Assembly: GCF_030068615.1 (NCBI RefSeq)
Contig: NZ_JASJOC010000018.1
Coordinates: 1 to 54,357 of the forward strand
From: Halostagnicola sp. A-GB9-2
Lineage (GTDB): Archaea; Halobacteriota; Halobacteria; Halobacteriales; Natrialbaceae
DNA: 54,357 nucleotides
Direction of reading: 5' to 3'
Position numbers and translations under genes: made by a program. Shown in pieces: positions 26,648-34,318 of the stretch (its first letter is position 1; every line of letters starts with the position of its first letter). The notes under the pieces were generated by a model. It had not been told where the DNA came from and did no database searches. It worked only from the letters and a program-made list of their open reading frames with translations.

Positions 26648-27922
26648 ATGATGGAACTCGACAACCATGCCGAGGATCTTGCCTCCGATCTCGGTATTGA
26701 CAAAGAGGAGGTCAAAGCGGACTTACAGAATCTCGTGGAGTACAGCGTGCCGATCGACGAAGCCAAACAGAGCCTTCGCCGGAAATATGGCGACGATACG
26801 GGCGGCGGGTCCGCGCCATCGTCGAAGGATATCGAGGAAATCACGACCGACGACGGCAACGTCACGATCACCGCCGTCGTCCTGACCGCGGGCGAACGAT
26901 CGATCCGCTACCAGGGCGACGATCACGTCATCGTCGAAGGTCGCCTCGCCGACGAGACGGGCGCCATCGACTACACCGCCTGGGAGGATTTCGGACTCTC
27001 CGCAGGCGATACGGTCACCGCCGGGAACGCCGGCGTGCGAGAGTGGGACGGCGAACCCGAACTCAACCTCGGCGAGAGCACGTCGCTTTCGTTCCTCGAG
27101 GAATCGCTCGAGGTCCCCTACGAAATCGGCGGCGACGCCCAGATAGCCGACCTGCAGACGGGCGATCGAGCCGTTTCCGTGGACGTCCAGATCGTCGAAT
27201 CCGAACGTCGAACGATCGACGGCCGTGACGGGGAGACGGAGATCCAGAGCGGAGTACTCGGCGACGAATCCGGTCGACTTCCGTTTACCTGCTGGGCCCC
27301 CGACCCCGAAATCGAACCGGGAGCCTCCGTTCGAATCGAGAACGCCTACGTTCGGGAGTTCCGCGGCGTTCCGGAGGTGAACGTCTCCGAATTTTCGGTC
27401 GTCTCGAGTCTCGAGACGGAAATCGAAGTCGGGAGCGACGCGACGACGATGGGAATCGGCGAGGCGGTCGCGACGGGCGGCGTCTACGACGTCGAACTCG
27501 TCGGCAACGTTATCGCCGTTCGCGACGGCTCCGGATTGATTCAGCGCTGTCCAGAGTGCAATCGTGTCGTCCAGAAGGGCCAGTGTCGAACGCACGGCTC
27601 CGTCGACGGCGAGGACGATCTGCGCGTGAAGGCGATTCTCGACGACGGAACGGGAACGGTCACTGTCGTCCTCGACGACGAGCTGACCGAACAGGTCTAC
27701 GGCGGCGATCTCGAGGATGCCCTCGAGCAGGCTCGCGAAGCCATGGACCAGGAAGTCGTGGCCGATACGATACGCGAGAAAATCGTCGGCCGTGAGTATT
27801 CCGTTCGGGGTCACCTCTCGGTCGACGAGTACGGTGCCAACCTCGACGCGGAAACGTTCGAGGAGAGCGCTGCGGATCCGACGGTGCGTGCAAGTAGTTT
27901 CCTCGAGGAGGTGCGAGCATGA
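26648..27922 (+). CDS. rpa1: Replication protein A large subunit (single-stranded DNA-binding protein)
   Basis: 424 residues. An N-terminal helical region (about 1-50) is followed by three OB folds (about 70-170, 175-270, 280-420). A zinc finger is inserted in the third: CPECNRVVQKGQC-RTHG at about 298. This is the archaeal RPA arrangement; the protein coats single-stranded DNA in replication, repair and recombination. It is followed with a 4-base overlap by an RPA-associated protein and then by a calcineurin-like phosphoesterase, the three-gene order described for one of the haloarchaeal rpa operons. ATG 26648 or 26651 (MMELDN) are both possible. Confidence 0.93.
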   Translation: MMELDNHAEDLASDLGIDKEEVKADLQNLVEYSVPIDEAKQSLRRKYGDDTGGGSAPSSKDIEEITTDDGNVTITAVVLTAGERSIRYQGDDHVIVEGRLADETGAIDYTAWEDFGLSAGDTVTAGNAGVREWDGEPELNLGESTSLSFLEESLEVPYEIGGDAQIADLQTGDRAVSVDVQIVESERRTIDGRDGETEIQSGVLGDESGRLPFTCWAPDPEIEPGASVRIENAYVREFRGVPEVNVSEFSVVSSLETEIEVGSDATTMGIGEAVATGGVYDVELVGNVIAVRDGSGLIQRCPECNRVVQKGQCRTHGSVDGEDDLRVKAILDDGTGTVTVVLDDELTEQVYGGDLEDALEQAREAMDQEVVADTIREKIVGREYSVRGHLSVDEYGANLDAETFEESAADPTVRASSFLEEVRA

Positions 27923-29697
27923 GCGCCGAATCGCCGACGCCGAACCGGGAAATCGCCTACCGTCTGTTCGCCGCCGAATTCGACGACTCGACGCTTTCAC
28001 ACGCCGAGAGCGACGAGGAGCGCGCCCCGAACTACGTGATTTCGCCGACCGGCGCGCGGCTCAACCGCTTGTTCGTCGTCGGCACACTCACGGAAATCAC
28101 GTCGGTTAACGACGAGATGCTCCGAGCCCGCGTCGTCGACCCGACGGGTGCGTTCGTCGTCTACGCCGGCCAGTATCAGCCCGACGAACTCGCCGCCTTG
28201 GAACAGCTCGAGCCCCCCGAGTTCGTCGCGATAACGGGGAAAGCACGGACCTTCCAGCCCGACGACTCGGATCAGGTCTACACCTCGATCCGACCCGAGA
28301 GCATCGCGGCCGTCGACGCGGAGACGCGCGACCGCTGGGTCGTCAGTGCGGCCGAACAGACGATCGACCGGATCGGCACGTACGCGAGAGCTGCCGAAGT
28401 CGATGCCTATGACAGTACCCTCCGCGATGCCCTCGTCGAGGCGGGCGTCGACGAGCCCCTCGCACAGGGAATCTCGCTCGCACAAGACCACTACGGAACG
28501 ACGCCGACCTATCTCGAGAGCTTGCGCGAACGCGCCCTGGAAACGGTGGAAGTCATCGCCGGTGACCGAGACGCGGTCGAGGAGTTCGGCGTTCGTTCGA
28601 ACGAGACGAACCCGGAAAGCCGGTCGTTCGAGGAAATCGCGACCGATTGCGCCGTTGAACTCGATGTCTCAGCAATGCAGGCGGCGGTACCGGATACGGC
28701 TACTGAGGAACTCGAGGAACCACTCGAGGGTGAGACGGCAGTAGCGTCGACCGCCGCGTCCACTTCGTCCGGCGATGTCGGGTCCGACGAACTACTGGGG
28801 TCCGCGGACGGTTCCGAGCCGGAGGAAACCGACGTGTCCGCGGAGCTATCCTCGTCCGCTGACGACGAATCAGTCGAGGAAACCGATACGGTTCGTGCGG
28901 ACGACGACTCGGATAGCGACGTCGAAACTGATGCCGATACACAACCGGCCGCAGAGGCGGATTCGGATGCAACCGGGTCGGCTGCGACCGAGCCAAACGG
29001 AGATCAGGATGCCGCCGTCGCCGGCACCGATCCGGACGATGTCGTCGCCACTGAGCAGTCAGAAACGAGCTTCGAGGCGGGCGACAACCCCTCCCTCGAG
29101 ACAGACGATGAACCAACTCTCGAATCGGACGACGAGTCGGACCTCAAGGACGATGACGAAATGGCGTCTGAAGAACCGGCTGCTGTCAATTCGGGAACCG
29201 AGACATCCGAAGCGATCGAGTCGGACACCGGCTCCGAGGACGAGGACCTCGGCAACTTCGATAGCGAGGGGTTCGACGACGGGATGTACGAGATGGACGA
29301 TGAAGAACGCGAAGAGCTCGAGGCCGAGTACGGTGCGGAGTTCTCGACCGGAGCCGAAGTCGACGACCCGGGATCGGCGGATATCGACGTTCCCGACGAA
29401 GAAGAGCCTGCAGAATCCGCGGCGGAGGAAGCCGCTCAGTCGTCCACTAAGGAGACGGATACCGAGCAAGCCTCCGAATCCGAGGACGAACCGGACGAGG
29501 ATGTCGACGTCCAGGCGCAGGTTATCAAGACGATGAATCAACTCGACGACGGCGACGGTGCGGACCGATCGACAGTCGTCTCGGAAGTCGCCGACGAAAC
29601 GGGTGCGGCCGCCGACGAGGTCGAAGACGCTATTCAGGACGCGTTGATGGGCGGACAGTGTTACGAACCCGACGACGAGACGCTGAAGGCGATCTAA
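27919..29697 (+). CDS. RPA-associated protein (COG3390 type) with a very long acidic linker
   Basis: 592 residues. Residues 1-150 form an OB-fold domain (NRLFVVGTLTEITSVNDEML, then ARVVDPTGAFVVYAGQY). Residues 150-260 are helical (EQTIDRIGTYARAAEVDAYD). Residues about 265-525 are a low-complexity Asp/Glu/Ser/Thr/Ala linker with almost no hydrophobic residues. The last 65 residues form a winged-helix-like domain (IKTMNQLDDGDGADRSTVV, then CYEPDDETLKAI). RPA-associated proteins bind their cognate RPA, which sits immediately upstream with an ATGA overlap. The linker makes this protein longer than I expect for the family. Acidic tails of this kind may mimic DNA or recruit partners. Confidence 0.9.
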   Translation: MSAESPTPNREIAYRLFAAEFDDSTLSHAESDEERAPNYVISPTGARLNRLFVVGTLTEITSVNDEMLRARVVDPTGAFVVYAGQYQPDELAALEQLEPPEFVAITGKARTFQPDDSDQVYTSIRPESIAAVDAETRDRWVVSAAEQTIDRIGTYARAAEVDAYDSTLRDALVEAGVDEPLAQGISLAQDHYGTTPTYLESLRERALETVEVIAGDRDAVEEFGVRSNETNPESRSFEEIATDCAVELDVSAMQAAVPDTATEELEEPLEGETAVASTAASTSSGDVGSDELLGSADGSEPEETDVSAELSSSADDESVEETDTVRADDDSDSDVETDADTQPAAEADSDATGSAATEPNGDQDAAVAGTDPDDVVATEQSETSFEAGDNPSLETDDEPTLESDDESDLKDDDEMASEEPAAVNSGTETSEAIESDTGSEDEDLGNFDSEGFDDGMYEMDDEEREELEAEYGAEFSTGAEVDDPGSADIDVPDEEEPAESAAEEAAQSSTKETDTEQASESEDEPDEDVDVQAQVIKTMNQLDDGDGADRSTVVSEVADETGAAADEVEDAIQDALMGGQCYEPDDETLKAI

Positions 29698-29724
29698 GCC
29701 CACCGGAGAACACGAACAGACCGA

Positions 29725-30591
29725 ATGGCCTCACCTTCTCGATCCGATGACGACAGCGGCGCAGTCCTCGACCCGATCCCAGGCCACCCCGCGGCGATCG
29801 CAACGCTCGAGGGAGAACGAGCGCTGGTAATCTCTGATTACCACGCGGGATACGAAGCCGGCCTGCGCTACGAACGGGGTGTCGACGTTCCGAGTCAGGC
29901 ATCCGACCGCCGGGATCGATTGCTCGGGTTACTCGAGCAAACCGCGGTCGACCGCCTCGTGGTCTGTGGCGATCTGATGCACGCCATCGGCGATCCCGGT
30001 GGAGCCGAGCGCGGCGAACTCGAGGTGCTGTTGGAGTCGTTCCCCGAATCCGTTTCGACGACGCTCGTGAAAGGAAACCACGACGGGGCGATCGAAACGT
30101 GGCTCGGCCCCGATGGGGACGATCAGCACGAATCTACCGGGACCGATATCGACCCGAACGAGCGGGTCGAACGGGCACTCGAGATCGTCTCGGGCAACGG
30201 GGTTCGACTTGGTCCGCTCGGCGTCTGTCACGGGCACACGTGGCCGGCACCCGAGGTGCTCGAGGCCGACGTGGTCTGTTTCGGCCACGAACACCCCTGT
30301 ATACGGCTCGAGGACGAGGTCGGCGGAAGTCGCGTGGAGCCGATCTGGCTCCGCGGACGACTCGACCCGGGGCCGTTCGCGGAGCGAGACGAGTACGACG
30401 GGCTATCGTGGCTGAACGGCGGGAATCCGCCACGGATGGTCGGCCTTCCCGCGTTCAACGACCTCGTCGGCGGGACGTGGGTGAACGTCCCCGGTCAATC
30501 GTTTCTCGCACCGTTTTTACCCGACGGGATCACCGACGGAGAGGCGTATCTGCTCGACGGAACGCGCCTGGGCCCGTTTCGCGAGGTCTGA
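29725..30591 (+). CDS. Calcineurin-like metallophosphoesterase of the RPA operon
   Basis: 288 residues. All metallophosphoesterase motifs are in order: ISDYHAGYE (Asp/His), CGDLMHAIGDPGG (GD), KGNHDGAIE (GNHD), and CHGHTWP plus FGHEHPC (GH). The enzyme should hydrolyse phosphomonoesters or phosphodiesters; being third in the rpa operon (27 bases after the RPA-associated gene), a DNA-end or nucleotide substrate is plausible but not shown. Cytosolic; the first 20 residues are a polar tail. Start at ATG 29725. Confidence 0.9.
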   Translation: MASPSRSDDDSGAVLDPIPGHPAAIATLEGERALVISDYHAGYEAGLRYERGVDVPSQASDRRDRLLGLLEQTAVDRLVVCGDLMHAIGDPGGAERGELEVLLESFPESVSTTLVKGNHDGAIETWLGPDGDDQHESTGTDIDPNERVERALEIVSGNGVRLGPLGVCHGHTWPAPEVLEADVVCFGHEHPCIRLEDEVGGSRVEPIWLRGRLDPGPFAERDEYDGLSWLNGGNPPRMVGLPAFNDLVGGTWVNVPGQSFLAPFLPDGITDGEAYLLDGTRLGPFREV

Positions 30592-30701
30592 TAGGGTCGT
30601 TCGTAACTATTTTCAGCCAGCCTGAGTAGATTGTGAACTCGCTCAGATACCCGTTGTCTGTTGGACAAAAGAGTAAGACATCTCACGGTCTAAGCGAATA
30701 C

Positions 30702-31046
30702 ATGGCAACAGAATCGTGCAGCTGCGGCGATTCGGAACCCGAGGTCGAATACTACCAACCCCTTGCTGATGCGATGTCTGTCTTGAGCAAGAAATACGCG
30801 CTGGAAACGATCAGCATCATCGAGAAACACGAACCGATGCGATTCAAAACACTCGAAGAACACCTGAGGGATGCGAGCAGTAAAACACTGTCCGATCGAC
30901 TTGATCAACTCGTAGACAAAGGCCTCATAACACGCACACAGTACGAAGAGATACCTCCTCGGGTCGAGTACGAACTCACCGAGGATGGCCGCGAACTCCG
31001 TCGACATCTCGAACCGCTTCTGGACTGGGCAAAAACACAGGAGTGA
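30702..31046 (+). CDS. HxlR-type winged helix regulator
   Basis: 114 residues. Core fold: PLADAMSVLSKKYALETISI, then MRFKTLEEHLRDASSKTLSD, then RLDQLVDKGLITRTQYEEIP and VEYELTEDGREL, the standard HxlR (MarR-related) wHTH dimer. The N-terminus carries two closely spaced Cys (SCSCGDSEP), unusual enough to suggest redox or metal sensing. ATG 30702 is selected since the frame upstream (from 30633) is not HxlR-like. It converges on the siderophore synthetase gene with 30 bases between stops. Confidence 0.88.
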   Translation: MATESCSCGDSEPEVEYYQPLADAMSVLSKKYALETISIIEKHEPMRFKTLEEHLRDASSKTLSDRLDQLVDKGLITRTQYEEIPPRVEYELTEDGRELRRHLEPLLDWAKTQE

Positions 31047-31076
31047 CCATTGTACACCCACCAGAGCCTACCACTG

Positions 31077-33137
31077 TTATTCCACTGGATTAACGAGTGG
31101 GTTCGAGACGTGACTGGTGACGTACTCGTGTCGCTTCCCTTGCAGACGCATTGCAGTCAGAGCTTTGTGTGTCGCGGGATCTTCGAATAACGCATTTTCG
31201 TCTCGATTGACCCACTTTTCGGGAATATTCGATTCTGTGCGAAGCATCTCGAAGGTCTCTAAACACCGCGTTCGAACGGAGTCCCAACAGGCGGTTTCGT
31301 CCAGCGGTGTGTGTTCAACAAGCGAGATGATCAGCTCCGTGAAATGATTCTGGAAGAGTGCATAGTACAGCTTGTTGTAGAGATCCCGTTCCCCGTCGGC
31401 ATCGACATCAGAGTCAGGATAGGCATCAAAGGTGAAACCGTGGCGGGCAAGTCGATCGTTTAATACGCGAATGCCTCCGAGATCTCGCACTACTGTAGCG
31501 ACCGGCTCTCCATTACTGAAGACCACGTACGAGTTTTGTGGATGGGTTTCAAGCGCGATACCGTATTTACTCAGGAGACGCAGCTGTTCAGGAACGACCG
31601 TATCGACGTAGGCTTCGAAAAACGCCTTCGCGATCGCCGTAGTGACCGGTTTGTTACGAGTGGCCGCAAACTGATCCAGAACGTCACAGACGATCGGGTG
31701 ATTGGTGACGGGAGATGGCGTCAGCAAACTCCCGACAGCGATCGGTACGCCTTCCTCTGGTACCAGTGAATGAGCGTACGGATTCTGGCGAGCGAGTCCC
31801 GAGAGATTGCGGGCATTATGGTACTCATCGCCGTCTGGGTGGGGGCCACCAGGTGCGTGATAACACGTTGCCGCAGCCTCAGAAAGGATACCGAGGTGAT
31901 CGAACGAGTCACACTCCAGAATCGTGTGCAACAATTCCGTTACCTGTGGGCCATTGGAGACGGCCTGTGGCGACACCGTTCTGACAACGTTGGTCAGCTG
32001 TACGTCAACAGCGAGTTTGAGGTGTGGCTGTGGGTGGGTTTGTGGGTTGTCCGTCTTCGGAACCACGGTTCGGAGATTGAGCAATGGCGTTGCCGACACC
32101 GTGTATTCCGGAACTGGAACCACTCGATCAACGTCAATCTGTGCAGCATACCGATCGGAAATGACGTGATAATACTGCCAGGGGTGGACTGGGACTACCA
32201 CGTAGTCCTCACTAGATCGGTTCGTCGGAACCCCTCGCTCAACTGCCGCTTCCAGTCTGGGGAAGCAGTCGTACAGTAATTCAGTAAGCGTCGGTCCAGT
32301 GTGAGCCTGGAGTGCGTGCTCCGTATCGACGGCGACAAATCGAACGTCGATCTCATCGGTGAACTCAGGGGCGTATAGCAGCGACTCTGCTGGAGTCATC
32401 CCCCGCCTGATTTTTGCACTCGGATGGAACGGATGCCCCTCAGTTGCGAGCCGCTCAAGCGCACTCGCTGGATCGGCACCAGGAAGCGTTTCGAGTATGT
32501 CGAGAACGGTTGAGTGATCCACGGATGCCTCGAACGTGGTGCCAGGATTCGTGGGACCTGCGAGGCGAGCGAACGCGAGATTTGCGGTGCTTTCAGCGAT
32601 CTCCTCGGTAATTCGTTCGGCTTGCTCTTGCGACGTCACTCCTTCCTGTTCGAGTAGTGAAATAATAGTAACCGGATGTGGGTTCTGTATTGCTTCTGTA
32701 GAGGAAAGGAGGGTAACTGCTTCTGCGAGTCGAAATCGATCGTAGCCGTGAATCGCTTCGATCGGTGCCGCCACGATCGTTTCAGCAGTCGGGAACGGGA
32801 GGAACGCAACGGACTGGCAGCGGTTGGGAAGCGGTTGGATTTGTCGGAAGAGTTCGTCAGCCCCTATCCTTCGCAATGCTTGATGTGCGTCATCCGGAAG
32901 TTCTGCCCGTTTGACCGGGAGAATGGTATGTGATGGTAACCCATCCGGCTGTCCACGAAGGAGGCCTCGTACGAGCCGAGAGCAAATATTTCGGCGGGCA
33001 GCGGGAAGTCGATCGAGGAACTCCTTCGGTTGTGAATTGGGTGTCCGTTGTTTCAGATACACGATTGCTGCACCGAAGACGTCTCGTTCAGCATTCGTCT
33101 GGAGTGTCCAAGCACTGGCGTTTCTATGGTGTGACAT
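31077..33137 (-). CDS. IucA/IucC family siderophore synthetase (NRPS-independent)
   Basis: 686 residues, larger than the typical ~600-residue members. Characteristic segments: GHPFHPSAKIRRGM at about 236 (nucleotide-binding His/Lys), PVHPWQYYHVI at about 320, HLKLAVDVQLTNVVRT at about 378 and HPQNSYVVF with RDLGGIRVL at about 530-550. These adenylate a carboxylate (usually citrate) and join it to an amine or hydroxamate to build a siderophore. No monooxygenase, acetyltransferase or diaminobutyrate genes lie next to it, so its partners must be elsewhere or absent. A TATA-like CTATAAAC lies about 33 bases upstream. The first 60 residues are less conserved. Confidence 0.92.
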   Translation of the reverse strand: MSHHRNASAWTLQTNAERDVFGAAIVYLKQRTPNSQPKEFLDRLPAARRNICSRLVRGLLRGQPDGLPSHTILPVKRAELPDDAHQALRRIGADELFRQIQPLPNRCQSVAFLPFPTAETIVAAPIEAIHGYDRFRLAEAVTLLSSTEAIQNPHPVTIISLLEQEGVTSQEQAERITEEIAESTANLAFARLAGPTNPGTTFEASVDHSTVLDILETLPGADPASALERLATEGHPFHPSAKIRRGMTPAESLLYAPEFTDEIDVRFVAVDTEHALQAHTGPTLTELLYDCFPRLEAAVERGVPTNRSSEDYVVVPVHPWQYYHVISDRYAAQIDVDRVVPVPEYTVSATPLLNLRTVVPKTDNPQTHPQPHLKLAVDVQLTNVVRTVSPQAVSNGPQVTELLHTILECDSFDHLGILSEAAATCYHAPGGPHPDGDEYHNARNLSGLARQNPYAHSLVPEEGVPIAVGSLLTPSPVTNHPIVCDVLDQFAATRNKPVTTAIAKAFFEAYVDTVVPEQLRLLSKYGIALETHPQNSYVVFSNGEPVATVVRDLGGIRVLNDRLARHGFTFDAYPDSDVDADGERDLYNKLYYALFQNHFTELIISLVEHTPLDETACWDSVRTRCLETFEMLRTESNIPEKWVNRDENALFEDPATHKALTAMRLQGKRHEYVTSHVSNPLVNPVE

Positions 33138-33147
33138 TGGATATCCA
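33138..33147. promoter_or_regulatory. Palindrome directly upstream of the siderophore synthetase start
   Basis: TGGATATCCA is a perfect 10-base palindrome immediately before the minus-strand ATG at 33137. It could be an iron-regulator half-site, but its length makes chance occurrence likely. Confidence 0.3.
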
Positions 33148-33573
33148 TAGGTGCTGAAGCAGTTTATAGAGGGAAGTCGATCTCGGTAAAGAAATTGTAC
33201 GCAAGCGTAGTTGCTGTACTCAGCTACAGAAATCCCCAGACCGCGACGAACTCACAGCTGTGAGAGTGAACGACGAGGAGTGGGGACTCGAGTAGAACGC
33301 GGTCACAGGCGGTCGGCATCTCGAGGAGGGTGAATTGACGGGTGGCCTCTCCTTTTTCGGGCGATGCATTTCGACGACGATTCGGGCCAAATCAGCACGC
33401 GGCCGAAACGCTGTTCGCACGGCAGTTGATTTGATTCTTCGTTCGTTTTGAGAGACGCTCTGTCCGCACTACCAATAGCGCATCTCGAGAGGCGCTTCTG
33501 TGACTGTGGGCGATGATCGGCATCACCAACGATAGATTTAATAACAGGTGTAAAGTACGCTTTACTGTAAAGC
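33148..33573. other. Intergenic region between siderophore synthetase and DUF2178-like gene
   Basis: About 425 bases with divergent promoters at both ends. No protein or RNA feature is recognised in the middle. Open frames on the minus strand (33220-33668) are Arg/Ser-rich and not like the neighbours. Confidence 0.45.
33535..33572 (+). promoter_or_regulatory. TATA box plus triple operator half-sites
   Basis: An AT-rich ATTTAATAA (33535-33543) is followed by GTAAAG (33550-33555), CTTTAC (33560-33565) and GTAAAG (33567-33572), the last one base from ATG 33574. The first two form a perfect inverted repeat with a 4-base spacer; the second and third form another with a 1-base spacer. The region covers the expected transcription start, so it probably binds the small XRE regulator encoded two genes on. 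Confidence 0.65.
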
Positions 33574-34005
33574 ATGTCCGACACCACACTTCCGACCGTT
33601 GGCACGCCCGAACGAACCCGAAAAGTGTACGAACGGACCGTATATGCGATCTTTGCCGTAGCGATCATTGGGCTACTTGCAGGGCTCGTGTTTAACCAAG
33701 AGTACGCGGGGACCGTGATCTATCTCGTCGGTGTTTGGCTCGGCGTGGGTCTGGCTTACCTGCTTCCCAAGTGGAGCGATGTGCGGTTCGATGACGAACG
33801 CGACGAGGAGATCTTTCGCCAGGCGAGCGGGCTGGCGATGTCCGTCGCGTTCGTCGTCGGTCTCGGCGTCGTTCCCGCGGTGTACGTGTTAGGCGCGGCG
33901 GGACACCTGACAATCACGTCGACGATGTGGGGAGCGATCTACGCAGCCTCCGCGATGTACCTGGTCTGGGGTGCCTGTTACACGATCGTTTCTCGTCGCC
34001 TTTGA
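33574..34005 (+). CDS. DUF2178-like membrane protein
   Basis: 143 residues with four transmembrane helices, two in the first half (about 24-44 and 46-66) and two in the second (about 88-110 and 118-138), joined by the acidic loop DVRFDDERDEEIFRQASG. This loop is the hallmark of the DUF2178 family, whose members are encoded next to small XRE regulators in many bacteria and archaea. The family function is unknown. The next gene, six bases after its stop, is such a regulator. Confidence 0.85.
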   Translation: MSDTTLPTVGTPERTRKVYERTVYAIFAVAIIGLLAGLVFNQEYAGTVIYLVGVWLGVGLAYLLPKWSDVRFDDERDEEIFRQASGLAMSVAFVVGLGVVPAVYVLGAAGHLTITSTMWGAIYAASAMYLVWGACYTIVSRRL

Positions 34006-34011
34006 TCACCG

Positions 34012-34224
34012 ATGGATAATGACCTACCCGAGCGACGAAAAGCGCAAAACCTCAGTCAGGGGGAACTCGCCGAAGCAGTAGACGTCACTCGACAGACGAT
34101 CAACGCTATCGAACGCGATCGATACGACCCGTCGTTGGAGTTGGCGTTCAAACTCGCTTCGCACTTCGATTGCGAGATCGAAGCGATATTCGATCCGAGT
34201 CAAAACGGCAACGATCCGTCGTAA
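34012..34224 (+). CDS. Small XRE-type helix-turn-helix regulator
   Basis: 70 residues, almost only the DNA-binding domain: LSQGELAEAVDVTRQTINAIERD is a classical HTH_3 motif, followed by YDPSLELAFKLASHFDCEIEAIF. Such YozG/XRE-like proteins act as dimers and repress their own operon; the triple half-site at 33550-33572 is the likely operator. The gene starts six bases after the membrane protein gene stops. Confidence 0.92.
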   Translation: MDNDLPERRKAQNLSQGELAEAVDVTRQTINAIERDRYDPSLELAFKLASHFDCEIEAIFDPSQNGNDPS

Positions 34225-34318
34225 CGACCTGTTTTTGAGTCCGTCTGTTGGCGACTGAGCGGAGCGGTCGGTTCCCAAAGCGTGGCGCTTATCCGCCGTT
34301 CTCCCCTACCTGTGTTCG

